Shown in pieces: positions 1-9,537 of a stretch of 64,000 nucleotides of DNA; position 1 is the first letter of the stretch; the number at the start of each line of letters is the position of its first letter. Below the pieces are notes generated by a model. The model saw only the letters and a list, made by a program, of their open reading frames with translations. It was not told the origin of the DNA and ran no database searches. The DNA is from Flavobacterium sp. 140616W15 (GTDB taxonomy: Bacteria; Bacteroidota; Bacteroidia; Flavobacteriales; Flavobacteriaceae): NCBI RefSeq assembly GCF_003668995.1, contig NZ_CP033068.1:1178001-1242000 (forward strand), given 5' to 3'. A program made the position numbers and the translations under genes.

Positions 1-2
1 CA

Positions 3-704
3 GGCGCTAGAGGTAGAGCAGTATTTGGAAATTTGGTTCCGTTTGGTAAATTATGGAGAACGGGAGCAAACGAAAATTCAGTAATATCATTTAGCGATGA
101 TGTTGTAATTGATGGTAAAACGTTGAAAAAAGGGAAATATGCTATCTTTACTGTTCCAAGAATTGAAAGCTGGGATGTTATTTTCTATTCAAAAACAGAC
201 AACTGGGGATTACCAGAAAATTGGAATGATGCTGATGTAGCTTTAAAAACTACTGTAAAAGAAGATGCTTTAAATAAAGCAGTTCAAACATTCACAATTG
301 GAATTAATAATTTAGACTTTAATTCAGGTACTCTTGATATTGCTTGGGAAAATTCTTCTGTATCAGTAAAGTTTGAAGTTCCTACAGATAAATTAGCTTC
401 AGAAAGTATCAAAAAAGTATTGGCTGGACCATCATCAAATGATTATTTTGCAGCTGCACAATACACTTTTCAAGCAAAAGGTGGGGATATTGCTAAAGCA
501 AGAGAATATGTTGATAAAGCAATTGAATTAAGTGCTGATAAACCTTTCTACTTCTACAGACTTAAATCATTAATCCAAGCAAAACAAGGAGACAAAAAAG
601 GAGCTATCGAAACAGCTAAAATTTCGCTTGTTGCTTCAGAAGCTGCTAAAAATCAGGATTACGTAAAAATGAATAAAGACAGTATTTCTGAATGGAGTAA
701 ATAA
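3..704 (+). CDS. DUF2911 domain protein, 5' end outside window
   Basis: The reading frame is open to the window edge and begins in frame at base 3 with GARGRAVFGNLVPFGKLWR, so the start codon and any signal peptide lie upstream. The stretch resembles the conserved core of DUF2911 proteins (G-R-x-I/V-F-G-x-L-V-P-F/Y-G-K-x-W-R-T-G-A-N-E), a family of predicted secreted proteins common in Bacteroidota with no established biochemical role. The last 80 residues look like a short helical repeat region (a TPR-like pair, AREYVDKAIELSADKPFYFY). It stands alone and is followed directly by a hairpin terminator. The family call is fairly sure; the function is unknown. Confidence 0.85.
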   Translation, partial: GARGRAVFGNLVPFGKLWRTGANENSVISFSDDVVIDGKTLKKGKYAIFTVPRIESWDVIFYSKTDNWGLPENWNDADVALKTTVKEDALNKAVQTFTIGINNLDFNSGTLDIAWENSSVSVKFEVPTDKLASESIKKVLAGPSSNDYFAAAQYTFQAKGGDIAKAREYVDKAIELSADKPFYFYRLKSLIQAKQGDKKGAIETAKISLVASEAAKNQDYVKMNKDSISEWSK

Positions 705-721
705 TATTTTATTCGATTACT

Positions 722-761
722 AAAAAAACCATTTTGATACTATTTCAAAATGGTTTTTTTT
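722..761 (+). terminator. Rho-independent terminator after the DUF2911 gene
   Basis: A 13-15 bp stem (AAAAAACCATTTTGA pairing with TTCAAAATGGTTTTTT), a short loop and a run of T lie 18 bases past the stop codon. Confidence 0.85.
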
Positions 762-1063
762 ATGTCTTATTCAGAGCCTAACAATCTTTTAATTCTATTT
801 TAAGCTTCTAAGTGGCATATGTAAAAATGGTATTCAACGTATATAAAAACATTTAATATTGATAATCAGAAAAGGAATCCAAAAAAATATATCATATAGC
901 CTTATATGATTTATTTTATGCTAAACGTCTTTTTTAGATATTGGTTAACTATGTTTCTGTGTCAGAAAATAATTGTACTTAAGTAGTTAATGTTATTCTA
1001 AATAGAATTTATTAATAATGGTTATTTCTGCTCTTTTGTATGTTTAGTTTATAATGATGAAAA
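762..1063. other. Intergenic stretch with no gene seen
   Basis: About 300 AT-rich bases between two convergent terminators. No open frame with protein-like composition was seen on either strand. A short imperfect palindrome (ATCATAT...ATATGAT, about 890-912) is the only structure noticed. Confidence 0.6.
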
Positions 1064-1100
1064 TAAAAAAACGCTGTAAAACTTATGTCTTACAGCGTTT
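1064..1100 (-). terminator. Rho-independent terminator of the symporter gene
   Basis: Read on the minus strand, AAACGCTGTAAG pairs with TTTTACAGCGTTT and is followed by a run of T. It begins 19 bases after the symporter stop codon. Confidence 0.85.
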
Positions 1101-1118
1101 GTAGTAATTTGATATTTG

Positions 1119-2843
1119 TTAAGCTACTATTCCTTTTTGTTTTCTGAAGATAGTAAGCTGCATTAGCGTGGATAAGAAAATGGTTAACATAGCACCAATA
1201 AAGTTAAGCCATAAATAACCTAGTTTTTCTTGGCCACTTGGGTAAATCCAGATGGCATAATAAAAAATTATAAAAATGGTAATCTGGCTAATAAGTGCAC
1301 TATAGAACACTGCTTTTGATTGCACACGTCTGATATAAAAACCAACCAGAAATATCCCTAAAACAGTTCCGTAAAATATAGAACCAATAATGTTTACCAG
1401 TTGAATTAAATTTTCGAATAAAGTTCCTATACATGCAAATAGGATAGCAATTATTCCCCAGAATAAAGTAAAAAATTTAGTTGCATAGAGGTAATGCTTG
1501 TCTGATTTTTCGGTTTTAAGATTACGCTTGTAAATATCGATTGCTGTTGTCGATGCCAAAGCATTTAGTCCCGAAGCGGTAGACGACATGGCTGCCGAAA
1601 GTATTACTGCTAATAACAATCCGATTAATCCTTTTGGTAAATAGTTTAGAATAAAATGGAAGAAAACATAATCTTTATCATTTGTTTCGCTATTGCTGTC
1701 GGCTTTTAAGATGATTTCTTTCGCTCTTTCGCGTAAGTCTCTTTCTTTATTGGAAAGTGTTACTAATTCTTTTCGTAGAATTGGATTGTCGTAATCTTGA
1801 TTTAACTGATCGATGTATAATAAGTTAATCACTTTTTTATCTTCAGAAAGAACAGTAAGCTTTTTTTCTAAAGATTGGTATTCGTCTTTGTACGCAGATT
1901 TTTCGATTATAGCTTTGTTGTTCGGATTAAAATTTAATGGAACTGGGTTAAACTGAAAGAATACAAAAACCATTATTCCAGTAAGTAGAATGAAAAATTG
2001 CATAGGGACTTTTAAAAGCCCATTCATGATTAATCCCATTTGGCTTTCCTTAACTGACCTCCCAGATAAATAACGACCTACTTGCGATTGATCCGTTCCA
2101 AAATAGGCGAGGGCAAGAAAGAACCCACCGGTAATTCCGCTCCAGAAGGTATATTTTTCTTCAGGATTAAATGAGAAATCCACGATATTCATTTTATCAT
2201 TTGCTCCAGCAATATGCATAGCATTGGTAAAAGTCATATCATTTGGCAGGTAATGTAATATTAGGAAAAAGGTAATAAACATTCCCGACATGATGACAAA
2301 CATCTGTTGTTTTTGGGTAACGTTTACTGCTTTTGTTCCTCCTGAAAATGTATAGATAATTACTAATACTCCAATCATCACATTCATTAAAGTAAGATTC
2401 CATCCTAATAGTGCCGATAATATAATTGCTGGGGCATAAATGGTTAATCCAGTTCCTAAACCTCGTTGAACCAAGAATAAGATTGCTGCAAGAGAGCGAG
2501 TTTTTAAATCGAATCGTTTCTCTAAAAATTCATAAGCAGTATAGACTTTGAATTTATGATATAATGGTATGAAGGTGACGCAAATAACAATCATCGCAAT
2601 TGGCAATCCAAAATAGAACTGTACAAAACCCATCCCGTCATGGTAAGCTTGTCCTGGAGTCGATAAAAATGTAATGGCACTTGCTTGTGTTGCCATTACC
2701 GAAAGTCCAACAGTGTACCAAGGAGTTTCGTTATTTCCTAAAATAAATTCTTCAACATTCTTACTGCCTTTGGTTTTCCATGAGCCGTAACCAACAATAA
2801 ATAAAAGTGTAACGATGAGTATAACCCAATCAAATAGTTGCAT
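1119..2843 (-). CDS. Sodium:solute symporter (SSS family)
   Basis: A 574-residue polytopic membrane protein of the sodium/solute symporter family (LeuT-like fold). It probably imports a small organic solute with Na+; the substrate cannot be read from sequence. The N-terminal segment ATQASAITFLSTPG (residues 51-64) sits where this family forms the TM1 sodium/substrate region, and about 13 hydrophobic segments follow. A hydrophilic, helical insertion of about 90 residues (303-392) interrupts the membrane part and makes the protein longer than usual members; such inserts occur in Bacteroidota versions. The gene is last in a minus-strand group after a PIG-L deacetylase and a 35-residue membrane peptide whose stop lies 3 bases before this start, so co-translation and a shared sugar-derivative role are likely. 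Confidence 0.9.
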   Translation of the reverse strand: MQLFDWVILIVTLLFIVGYGSWKTKGSKNVEEFILGNNETPWYTVGLSVMATQASAITFLSTPGQAYHDGMGFVQFYFGLPIAMIVICVTFIPLYHKFKVYTAYEFLEKRFDLKTRSLAAILFLVQRGLGTGLTIYAPAIILSALLGWNLTLMNVMIGVLVIIYTFSGGTKAVNVTQKQQMFVIMSGMFITFFLILHYLPNDMTFTNAMHIAGANDKMNIVDFSFNPEEKYTFWSGITGGFFLALAYFGTDQSQVGRYLSGRSVKESQMGLIMNGLLKVPMQFFILLTGIMVFVFFQFNPVPLNFNPNNKAIIEKSAYKDEYQSLEKKLTVLSEDKKVINLLYIDQLNQDYDNPILRKELVTLSNKERDLRERAKEIILKADSNSETNDKDYVFFHFILNYLPKGLIGLLLAVILSAAMSSTASGLNALASTTAIDIYKRNLKTEKSDKHYLYATKFFTLFWGIIAILFACIGTLFENLIQLVNIIGSIFYGTVLGIFLVGFYIRRVQSKAVFYSALISQITIFIIFYYAIWIYPSGQEKLGYLWLNFIGAMLTIFLSTLMQLTIFRKQKGIVA

Positions 2844-2846
2844 ATG

Positions 2847-2954
2847 TTATGAGTATAATTGCATTATTAAGTAAAAAACTAGAATATAAATGGCGTTGGC
2901 TACTAGCACATAGGTGTAGCTTTTTTTCCATGTTTTTATTTTTTTCGTTGCCAT
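2847..2954 (-). CDS. Small single-span membrane peptide (35 aa) upstream of the symporter
   Basis: This short frame is too small for usual gene calling. It starts at ATG 2954, 11 bases after the PIG-L stop, and ends 3 bases before the symporter start. The peptide begins MATKKIKTWKKSY (basic, cytoplasmic) and continues with one hydrophobic span (TYVLVANAIYILVFYLIMQL) ending in YS. Basic N-terminus plus one span suggests an N-in single-pass membrane protein. Its tight position in the transcript suggests a partner or stabiliser of the symporter, by analogy with small partners of other SSS transporters (for example YjcH with ActP), though it is not recognisably of that family. Existence is likely from spacing and composition; function is inferred. 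Confidence 0.6.
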   Translation of the reverse strand: MATKKIKTWKKSYTYVLVANAIYILVFYLIMQLYS

Positions 2955-2965
2955 ATTAAAAAGCT

Positions 2966-5497
2966 TTAATTCTTAATTTCTTTATTTGGGATTTGTACTG
3001 GTTGTTTTAATGAGATTATGTTTGAGAATAATCGATAGGCTCCAGGAACTCCTTCTGGTAATTCTCTAAAAAAACTTAAACCAGTGTAAATATAATATCC
3101 TTTTCCGTATGGAGCGACTAATAAAGCGCCCTTTTTGGGCGATTCTCCTTTATCATGTGAAGATAGGATAGGAGTGAAAGCTTTGTCGTATTGATTTGGA
3201 TAATACAATCCCTGCTCTTGTTTCCAGCCTTCAAAATCTTTAGTCGTAATTTTATTTGGCGTACTTAAAACTGGATGATTTGGCGCTAAAAAGGTAACTT
3301 GAGCATTTTCTTCGGTTACTCTATCTGTCGATATTTTTAAAGGATATGGTGCAATACTATCAGTTACAACATCACCTGCGGTATTGTATTGTACAATCAT
3401 TGTTTTTCCGTTTTTAACAAAATCAAAAAGTACAACTTGTTTATTAGAAAGTGCCTGAATAGTATTATAGGCGCGAACTCCTGTAATTACTACATCAAAA
3501 TCGTCAAGTCGTGTAGGAGTAATTTCTTCAGGCTTTAAGATGGTAACTTTATAGCCCATTTGTGCCAGACTATTTGGTACTTCGTCACCAGCTCCCATGA
3601 TATAAGCAATTGAATCACCATTTGTTTTTAAGTCTAATCGTATTGCTTTGGCTTCAGATGTAGATAAAACTTGCTGCTTAGCAATATGGCTATAATCAAT
3701 TATTATTTGGTCTTTATCATAGCGTTTGTTGTTCATGATTACAACACTTTTTAGTGTAGCATTTTCAGGATTAACAGGTGGAGTAACTTCGAAATAAACA
3801 GTTTGCTCCATTCCTTTTTTTGCTAAGCTAAAAGGAATTTGTTTTGGCGATATCATCCAACTTTTGGGTAACTCTAATTGTAAATTACCATTTGCAGCAT
3901 CTTTTCCAGCTTTAATCTTTACTGCGACAGTTTTTGTTTGAGTATCTTTAAATAGCAATACTTTTTCAAGGATTGTAGTAGTTACTTCTGGAACAATATC
4001 TAGGAAATCATACATTTCTCCTTTTACATCATCATTATATTTATAAACCACAGTGCGTTCAAACGGAATCTCAACATTGTTTACTTTGATGTTAAAAACA
4101 ACCTTCACATCACGAATAATATCTGGAATTCCAATATTTTCTTGATTTGAAACGGTATACATCCCTGTAGTTGCTTTTTCAGCTAACCAATACGGTTGAG
4201 TAAAGGGAATTGTGCTTGGTAATTGTATTTTTAAATCAAATTTTTGATCTTTATTGTTGATTAAATCTATGTTTTGTGGTGTGCTTTTGTGATCTGGTAA
4301 AGTTGTTACATTTACTAATTGCATAGGAACAGTGCTACGATTAATAGCCTCTAATTTAAGATTTACAGTGCCTCCTGGTATAGTTTCTTGTTGTTGTGCA
4401 ACTGCTTCTAGATATAAGCCAGAACTAGCGGCTATAATTTTTTTAATTTCTTCTGATTTTATGAGCTTCCAATGTTTTTCGTCCAACGATTGAATCATTG
4501 TGTATGCTTTTATCAAGTCAGGAATACTTGCTGAAGGGTTGTTAAAATTATATTGTGATAAAATTGTACTAATTAATTCCCCAATAGGTTTTCCGCCCTT
4601 AATACGGTTCCAAGTGGTGTCAATTCCATCAAAAATAGTAGCTGAATCTTTTGGAGCATCGCCATTAATGAGTTCTAAATATTCGGTATCCTGACCGCGG
4701 CTTCCTGTACTACCGAATCCCTGAGATTGATGGCGACTACGACTCAATGCAGCAATTTCCTGATTAGATTTTCCTATTCCTGTATAATAAACACCTGTTT
4801 CTAATGTTGTGAATTTAGATTTATTAGCGGCTTCAAATTTTTCTTGACTGCCATAAAACCACCATGAGGTATTAAAATATTGACGTTTAGGTTGCCAAGG
4901 AGTTACGTATTTTAATTGTTCAGGATATATACTAGGATTGTTGGTTAAATTAAAGCTTTCAACACTTAGCATAGCGGATGCTGTATGATGTCCGTGAGTG
5001 GTACCAGGAGTACGATGATCAAAGCGATTGATGATTACATCGGGCTGAAATTTTCTAATATTCCATATTATATCTGCTAGAACTTTTTCTTTATCCCATA
5101 TAGTCAATGTTTCATCTGGAGTTTTGGAGTAACCAAAATCATTGGCACGTGAAAAAAATTGTTCGCCACCATCAATTTTTCTAGCCTCAATAAGTTCTTG
5201 GGTTCTAATTACACCTAATAATTCTCTTAATTGGGGACCAATTAAATTTTGGCCACCATCGCCTCGAGTTAAAGATAAATATCCTGTTCTCGCATTTACT
5301 TCGTTAGATAAATAAGAAATTAGTCTAGTATTTTCATCATCGGGGTGTGCAGCTATGTAAAGTACCGAGCCTAAGAAATTTACTTTCTTTATTTGATTGT
5401 AAATCTCAACAGAATTAGGTTTTTGTGGCTTTTGTGCAAAACTAGCTTGAAAGCTGATAAGAAATAAAAGAATAATTTTTAAACGAAGTTCGTGCAT
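2966..5497 (-). CDS. Secreted PIG-L family deacetylase, multidomain
   Basis: About 843 residues. I place the start at ATG 5497, because it gives a clean signal peptide (MHELRLKIILLFLISFQASFAQ) while the longer frame adds 41 odd residues. The N-terminal part is a PIG-L/LmbE zinc deacetylase domain: the metal motif AHPDD is at residues 50-54, and a later HGHH (in TTHGHHTASAML) gives the third ligand. The middle contains beta-sandwich segments like CARD-B/NEW3, and the C-terminal 200 residues resemble a ThuA/glutamine-amidotransferase-like fold. Family members remove N-acetyl groups from GlcNAc-type sugars; a periplasmic sugar-derivative substrate is inferred here. It heads a group with a membrane peptide and a sodium symporter. 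It is not the short cytoplasmic BshB deacetylase of bacillithiol synthesis. Confidence 0.88.
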   Translation of the reverse strand: MHELRLKIILLFLISFQASFAQKPQKPNSVEIYNQIKKVNFLGSVLYIAAHPDDENTRLISYLSNEVNARTGYLSLTRGDGGQNLIGPQLRELLGVIRTQELIEARKIDGGEQFFSRANDFGYSKTPDETLTIWDKEKVLADIIWNIRKFQPDVIINRFDHRTPGTTHGHHTASAMLSVESFNLTNNPSIYPEQLKYVTPWQPKRQYFNTSWWFYGSQEKFEAANKSKFTTLETGVYYTGIGKSNQEIAALSRSRHQSQGFGSTGSRGQDTEYLELINGDAPKDSATIFDGIDTTWNRIKGGKPIGELISTILSQYNFNNPSASIPDLIKAYTMIQSLDEKHWKLIKSEEIKKIIAASSGLYLEAVAQQQETIPGGTVNLKLEAINRSTVPMQLVNVTTLPDHKSTPQNIDLINNKDQKFDLKIQLPSTIPFTQPYWLAEKATTGMYTVSNQENIGIPDIIRDVKVVFNIKVNNVEIPFERTVVYKYNDDVKGEMYDFLDIVPEVTTTILEKVLLFKDTQTKTVAVKIKAGKDAANGNLQLELPKSWMISPKQIPFSLAKKGMEQTVYFEVTPPVNPENATLKSVVIMNNKRYDKDQIIIDYSHIAKQQVLSTSEAKAIRLDLKTNGDSIAYIMGAGDEVPNSLAQMGYKVTILKPEEITPTRLDDFDVVITGVRAYNTIQALSNKQVVLFDFVKNGKTMIVQYNTAGDVVTDSIAPYPLKISTDRVTEENAQVTFLAPNHPVLSTPNKITTKDFEGWKQEQGLYYPNQYDKAFTPILSSHDKGESPKKGALLVAPYGKGYYIYTGLSFFRELPEGVPGAYRLFSNIISLKQPVQIPNKEIKN

Positions 5498-5590
5498 CTG
5501 AGAATTATTTAATTTAAGGATTATTTTCAAAAATAGTAATAATAGAAACCAGTAGTTGTTAACGAGTTGTAAAGATGTTAAATATTTTAA

Positions 5591-5627
5591 TAAAAAAAGA
5601 GAGTGCCTAATTAAAGGCACTCTCTCT
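5591..5627 (-). terminator. Terminator of the His-rich protein gene
   Basis: The stem AGAGAGTGCCT / AGGCACTCTCTCT is followed, on the minus strand, by a run of seven T. It lies just past the stop at 5645 and before the PIG-L gene, separating the two units. Confidence 0.85.
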
Positions 5628-5644
5628 AAGTTATAAAATGATGT

Positions 5645-6148
5645 TTAATGTCTTCTATGTCCGTTACCATGCCCTCTATCATGATCGTCTCTATCATGGT
5701 CATTTCTATCATGTTTATCGTGCTTGTCGTGGCGATCTTTTTTGTAATGATCGTGACGATCTTTTTTGTAATAGCCATAAGTTTTTTGAGGTTTACCATG
5801 ATATCCTTTGTGATATTTACCTTTATGTCTGTCAAAATAAACATATGGTGTTCTACCGTGATAATCATTTAGAACTACTTTGTATCCTCCGTATAAATCA
5901 TAGTTTCTATATTGTCTAGGCAAACGGCTAGATCTAATCCATTTTCCTCCACCAAAATAAATAAATTGTGTAGCACGAACATCATAATATGCTTCAATGT
6001 CTGGCAAATAATAGTATTCCATTTCAGTATATCCTACAGGTCCCCATTGTGGTGGAGAACCAATATTTACGTTTATTGAAACTTGAGAATGAATGGTACT
6101 TGAAATAAAAAGAAATATTCCGAAAGTAATAATTTTTAGCGTTTTCAT
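5645..6148 (-). CDS. Secreted His/Asp/Lys-rich protein
   Basis: 167 residues with a clear signal peptide (MKTLKIITFGIFLFISSTIHSQ). The central part (about residues 35-115) is rich in Tyr and aromatic residues (YTEMEYYYLPDIEAYYDV, then YFGGGKWI) and resembles a family of small periplasmic proteins often seen in Flavobacteriaceae, which I cannot name. The last 45 residues are a repeat of HD, KDRHD and DRDD units, a likely divalent-metal-binding or highly hydrated tail. The repetitive tail creates long shadow frames on the other frames and strand. The gene is monocistronic with its own terminator. Function is unknown; metal sequestration at the envelope is a guess. Confidence 0.8.
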   Translation of the reverse strand: MKTLKIITFGIFLFISSTIHSQVSINVNIGSPPQWGPVGYTEMEYYYLPDIEAYYDVRATQFIYFGGGKWIRSSRLPRQYRNYDLYGGYKVVLNDYHGRTPYVYFDRHKGKYHKGYHGKPQKTYGYYKKDRHDHYKKDRHDKHDKHDRNDHDRDDHDRGHGNGHRRH

Positions 6149-6370
6149 TTTTTCTGGGGTTTTGGGATTCTTATTCTTATTCTAAATGTTGAAATGATTG
6201 ATTATCTCGACATCTGATTTGTAAAAACCAAAAGTTGTGCCACAATACGATTTTTGAACAGCAACAAAAGGTGAAATATAATGGATTAGAAGTAAAAGCC
6301 TTGATATGTAGTAGATTATGATGTATTGTTTTTTTGTAAAAAAATATAGGATATGAGAATATTCTGTTCT

Positions 6371-8194
6371 TTATTTATAATCAACTAATCTAGGTTTAGC
6401 CAATTCGAAATTCTGTAATCCAAAATCGGTAGTTTCAAATGTATTTGTTTTAAAAACTCGATCTCCTTCAAAAGGGATTGATGGATAATAAGAGATTGAA
6501 AGCTGGAATGAACTAAAGACTAAATAATCGTTACTTATCAAAAGCCCCAGAGTTACTTTAGAATAAACCTTGTTTCTCATCATTGCATCTCCGGGTCCTC
6601 CTAATATTGCTGCAGTATAATTAAAAAACGGATTCACACGAAATCCCCATAACGCATGTGGAGCATAAGTTTGTGTTTGCAATGATAATACCATTTTGCT
6701 AGTACCATATAGTGCACTGTTAAAGCCTTGTAAACCATTGTCTCCATTTATATTAAGTTTATCACCAATAGAATTTTCTCGATTGGCACCAACAATTAAT
6801 GCAGGCTTAACAAATTGTCTTAATTTCCAATTTCCAATCTTTACAAGATTGGTAAAATAATTGGCTTCAAATACAAATGCACTTTGGTATGTTTTGGATT
6901 GATGAAAGAAAGTTCCAAACTCAAAATCAGCACTCAGATATCCCCATTTATGGTAATCTCCAAATGAGGCTTGTGCGCCTACATAAGAACGCCAAAATGT
7001 GTTTTTGTATTGGTAGCCAGCTGTTATCCCAAAGATTCTACCGGTTGCTACATCTTCAGTAGCTCCATTTCTAAATATATAATTGTCTTTAACAAACTCT
7101 CGGGTATTGATTCCTATTCCGGTAAGTAATAACTTCTCATCCGAATAAAAACTTACCGGATCATATTCTGGAGTGGGAGTTTCGGTATAATCTACATTTA
7201 ATAAGCGACCAGATACAATTAAGTTCGTTTTTCTTTCTTTTTCTTTAAAAATAGGAAATGCTTTTGCGAGCCAGATATCCTGTGAATTGAATTTAAAATT
7301 CTGAAAGGCATATTTTAAATCAGGACCTTGTAAGGTATCTTTTCTAAATTGTTGCCCGAAATAAACTCCTCCTGCCCATTTGGTTAAAGGAGAGTAGAAA
7401 GGACGCTCTATAGCTATGCTTTTATTATAGTTGTTATCTAAATCGATATTATACTTTGCAGTTGCATTAATGAAGCTATTTCTAATATTAGGAACTGTGT
7501 AGGTAAAATTGTTTGCATTTTTTCCATCGCTAATCCGATTGATAAACTTATATTCTAATTGTTGACCTGTTCCAAAAAAGTTTTTATCTTTTAGTCCTAT
7601 ACCAAACTGACTACTCGAAATCGAAAATTTTGGAATGTAACTCCAAGAATCTAGCACACGGATGGTAACATCTACCGAGTCTGATGCTACGCTAGTTAAT
7701 TGCTCTTTAATACTTACTGTATTAACATATCTCTGAGATCGAATTATACGCTCAGATTCCTGTACTTTGTAGGCATCGTAGGGAGTATTTTTTTTAAATA
7801 ATAATAAATTACGGATTGCGAATTTTTTTGTTTTCAGGTGAAGCTTGTTTCCAGTTCTTTCTCCCCAATTTCTAGGTGTAATAGTCGAATCACTTTCGGA
7901 GTATCCAAAAGGATCTAGTACTATAATATTAATTTTGCGTATAATCTTTCCATTGTAATTTGTCGTATCTACTTTTTTGATCTGTTCGTCATTTTTTCTT
8001 GGACGTGTAGATCTAAATACAAGGCGATGAAAGAAATTTGTGAATTTATGTTTTTTAGTATAGGACTTAATTTTAGAATACATTTCAGTACTGTCTTTTT
8101 TAGTTTCTTTTACTTGCGAAAATGAGCTCGTATAGCAAAAGCATACCATAATAAGTAATAGTAATGTTTTATATTGAAATAGTTTTATTATCAA
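6371..8194 (-). CDS. BamA/TamA-like outer-membrane beta-barrel protein
   Basis: 607 residues. A signal peptide (MIIKLFQYKTLLLLIMVCFCYTSSFSQ) is followed by one or two POTRA-like modules: RKINIIVLDPFGYSE, and later KNTPYDAYKVQESERIIRSQ with RYVNTVSI. The second matches the usual layout of a POTRA domain, where 'small step' residues precede the strand carrying VDVTIRVLD. The remainder (from about residue 195) is a series of amphipathic strands with many aromatic and glycine residues, typical of an Omp85 barrel. It is shorter than BamA, which has five POTRA domains, so it is more likely a lineage-specific Omp85 protein than the essential assembly factor. It stands alone on the minus strand. Confidence 0.75.
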   Translation of the reverse strand: MIIKLFQYKTLLLLIMVCFCYTSSFSQVKETKKDSTEMYSKIKSYTKKHKFTNFFHRLVFRSTRPRKNDEQIKKVDTTNYNGKIIRKINIIVLDPFGYSESDSTITPRNWGERTGNKLHLKTKKFAIRNLLLFKKNTPYDAYKVQESERIIRSQRYVNTVSIKEQLTSVASDSVDVTIRVLDSWSYIPKFSISSSQFGIGLKDKNFFGTGQQLEYKFINRISDGKNANNFTYTVPNIRNSFINATAKYNIDLDNNYNKSIAIERPFYSPLTKWAGGVYFGQQFRKDTLQGPDLKYAFQNFKFNSQDIWLAKAFPIFKEKERKTNLIVSGRLLNVDYTETPTPEYDPVSFYSDEKLLLTGIGINTREFVKDNYIFRNGATEDVATGRIFGITAGYQYKNTFWRSYVGAQASFGDYHKWGYLSADFEFGTFFHQSKTYQSAFVFEANYFTNLVKIGNWKLRQFVKPALIVGANRENSIGDKLNINGDNGLQGFNSALYGTSKMVLSLQTQTYAPHALWGFRVNPFFNYTAAILGGPGDAMMRNKVYSKVTLGLLISNDYLVFSSFQLSISYYPSIPFEGDRVFKTNTFETTDFGLQNFELAKPRLVDYK

Positions 8195-8240
8195 AGTGTA
8201 ATGTTTATAAATTCATTTAGATAGTACATAAAACGGTATT

Positions 8241-9338
8241 CTATTCTTTTAATTTTGTCTTTTTGATTTTCCAGTTAAATTTTTTTGGCAAATCATTACC
8301 GATCAGATATCCCCAAGGCTCAAGAGACTCAATTCTGTCAAATATTATTTTAAGAATAGCCAATAATGGTATAGCCAAAAACATTCCGGATATGCCTGCA
8401 ACTCCGCCACCTACAATGATTCCGACAATTGAGAAGAGCGCATTTATTTCTACTTTAGTATTTATAATTAAAGGTACGAGAATATTATTATCGATTAGTT
8501 GAACAATAATATTTACTATAAGAATTCCTAAAATAATTGATATTCCAGGAGTTCCGGTTAATGATGCCAAAACCGTTAATACACCTGCTATAAAGATTCC
8601 GATGTATGGAATCATGTTTAAAATACCTGTGATAAGACCTAACAAAATAAAATATTTTACACCAATAATATAAAGTCCTAAACTAGTTAATACAGCAACA
8701 ACAAGCATTTCTATAATGAGGCCAACAATATAATTGTTTATGGATACTTTTATTTGAGTTAGAATTTCCTTTAGTTTATTATGATGTTCTTTCTTGAATA
8801 ATTTTGCTAAAAATAGAATAAAATGTTTCTTATATAGTAAGAACAGAAAAATAAAAATAGGGATTATAGTGCAATCTAAAAGAACATCGGAGAGAGAGCC
8901 CAAAGCAGTACTTATTTTTTCGCCACCATTTTTTACTGAATCAGAAGTGACATTTTCAATGTACTTTTTTTGTTCGCCAGTACTAATATTAAAATTTGCT
9001 TTAATAAAGTTTTGAAAATCATTAAAAACTGAAATGGCATTTTTCTTAATTACAGAAAAGTCATTGGCAATATCACTAATCTGATAAGATATAAAAGTAA
9101 GTATTCCAATTATAATCAATACAAAAATGATAACGGTGACTATAGATGCTAGAAAATGGGGGAAGCGCAACTTAATATTTAATAATGTGAATAATGGTAG
9201 TAATAGTACCGAAAATAGAAAAGCTAATAGTATTGATGTTAGAATATCTTTACCAATAAAAAATATAAAGCCAATACAAATTATGCTTATTAAAACACAC
9301 ATTAGTCTTACGTAAAAAGGTAATTTAACTGTTTCCAT
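8241..9338 (-). CDS. AI-2E family transporter (PerM/YhhT type permease)
   Basis: 365 residues with about eight membrane spans arranged 3 + 5. A soluble segment after the third span (residues about 90-150) and glycine-rich late spans (LIIEMLVVAVLTSLGLYIIG, then GVKYFILLGLITGILNMIPYIG) are typical of the AI-2 exporter/PerM family (UPF0118). The C-terminus carries the conserved LIPLIINTKVEINAL-like loop and ends basic (KIKKTKLKE). Members include autoinducer-2 exporters and Na+/H+ antiporters, so the transported species is not known here. A 199-base gap separates it from the MscS gene upstream. Confidence 0.85.
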   Translation of the reverse strand: METVKLPFYVRLMCVLISIICIGFIFFIGKDILTSILLAFLFSVLLLPLFTLLNIKLRFPHFLASIVTVIIFVLIIIGILTFISYQISDIANDFSVIKKNAISVFNDFQNFIKANFNISTGEQKKYIENVTSDSVKNGGEKISTALGSLSDVLLDCTIIPIFIFLFLLYKKHFILFLAKLFKKEHHNKLKEILTQIKVSINNYIVGLIIEMLVVAVLTSLGLYIIGVKYFILLGLITGILNMIPYIGIFIAGVLTVLASLTGTPGISIILGILIVNIIVQLIDNNILVPLIINTKVEINALFSIVGIIVGGGVAGISGMFLAIPLLAILKIIFDRIESLEPWGYLIGNDLPKKFNWKIKKTKLKE

Positions 9339-9537
9339 AACTAATTTATTGAGATTAAAAGCTTTTATTACGACTAATAAAAACTAAGTTAAACAAATGT
9401 TATGTTTATTTACTTTTTTACGTTCTACATTTTTAAGATTAGCTTATAAAATTCCCATAAAAGTACAGACATATAAGCCATTTAAATAAATATAAGTTTT
9501 GAAACTCTTCGCTTAAATGACTTAACATATTTCGTTT

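Noticed and set aside
2966..5497. PIG-L protein as bacillithiol BshB enzyme
   Set aside because: It is three times too long, secreted and multidomain; BshB is a small cytoplasmic protein.
5498..5620. N-terminal extension of the PIG-L frame
   Set aside because: It places 41 residues before a clean signal peptide, which would prevent secretion; the ATG at 5497 is better.
5626..5919. Long frames over the His-rich tail on both strands
   Set aside because: They are shadows of the repetitive HD/DR codons of the gene at 5645-6148.
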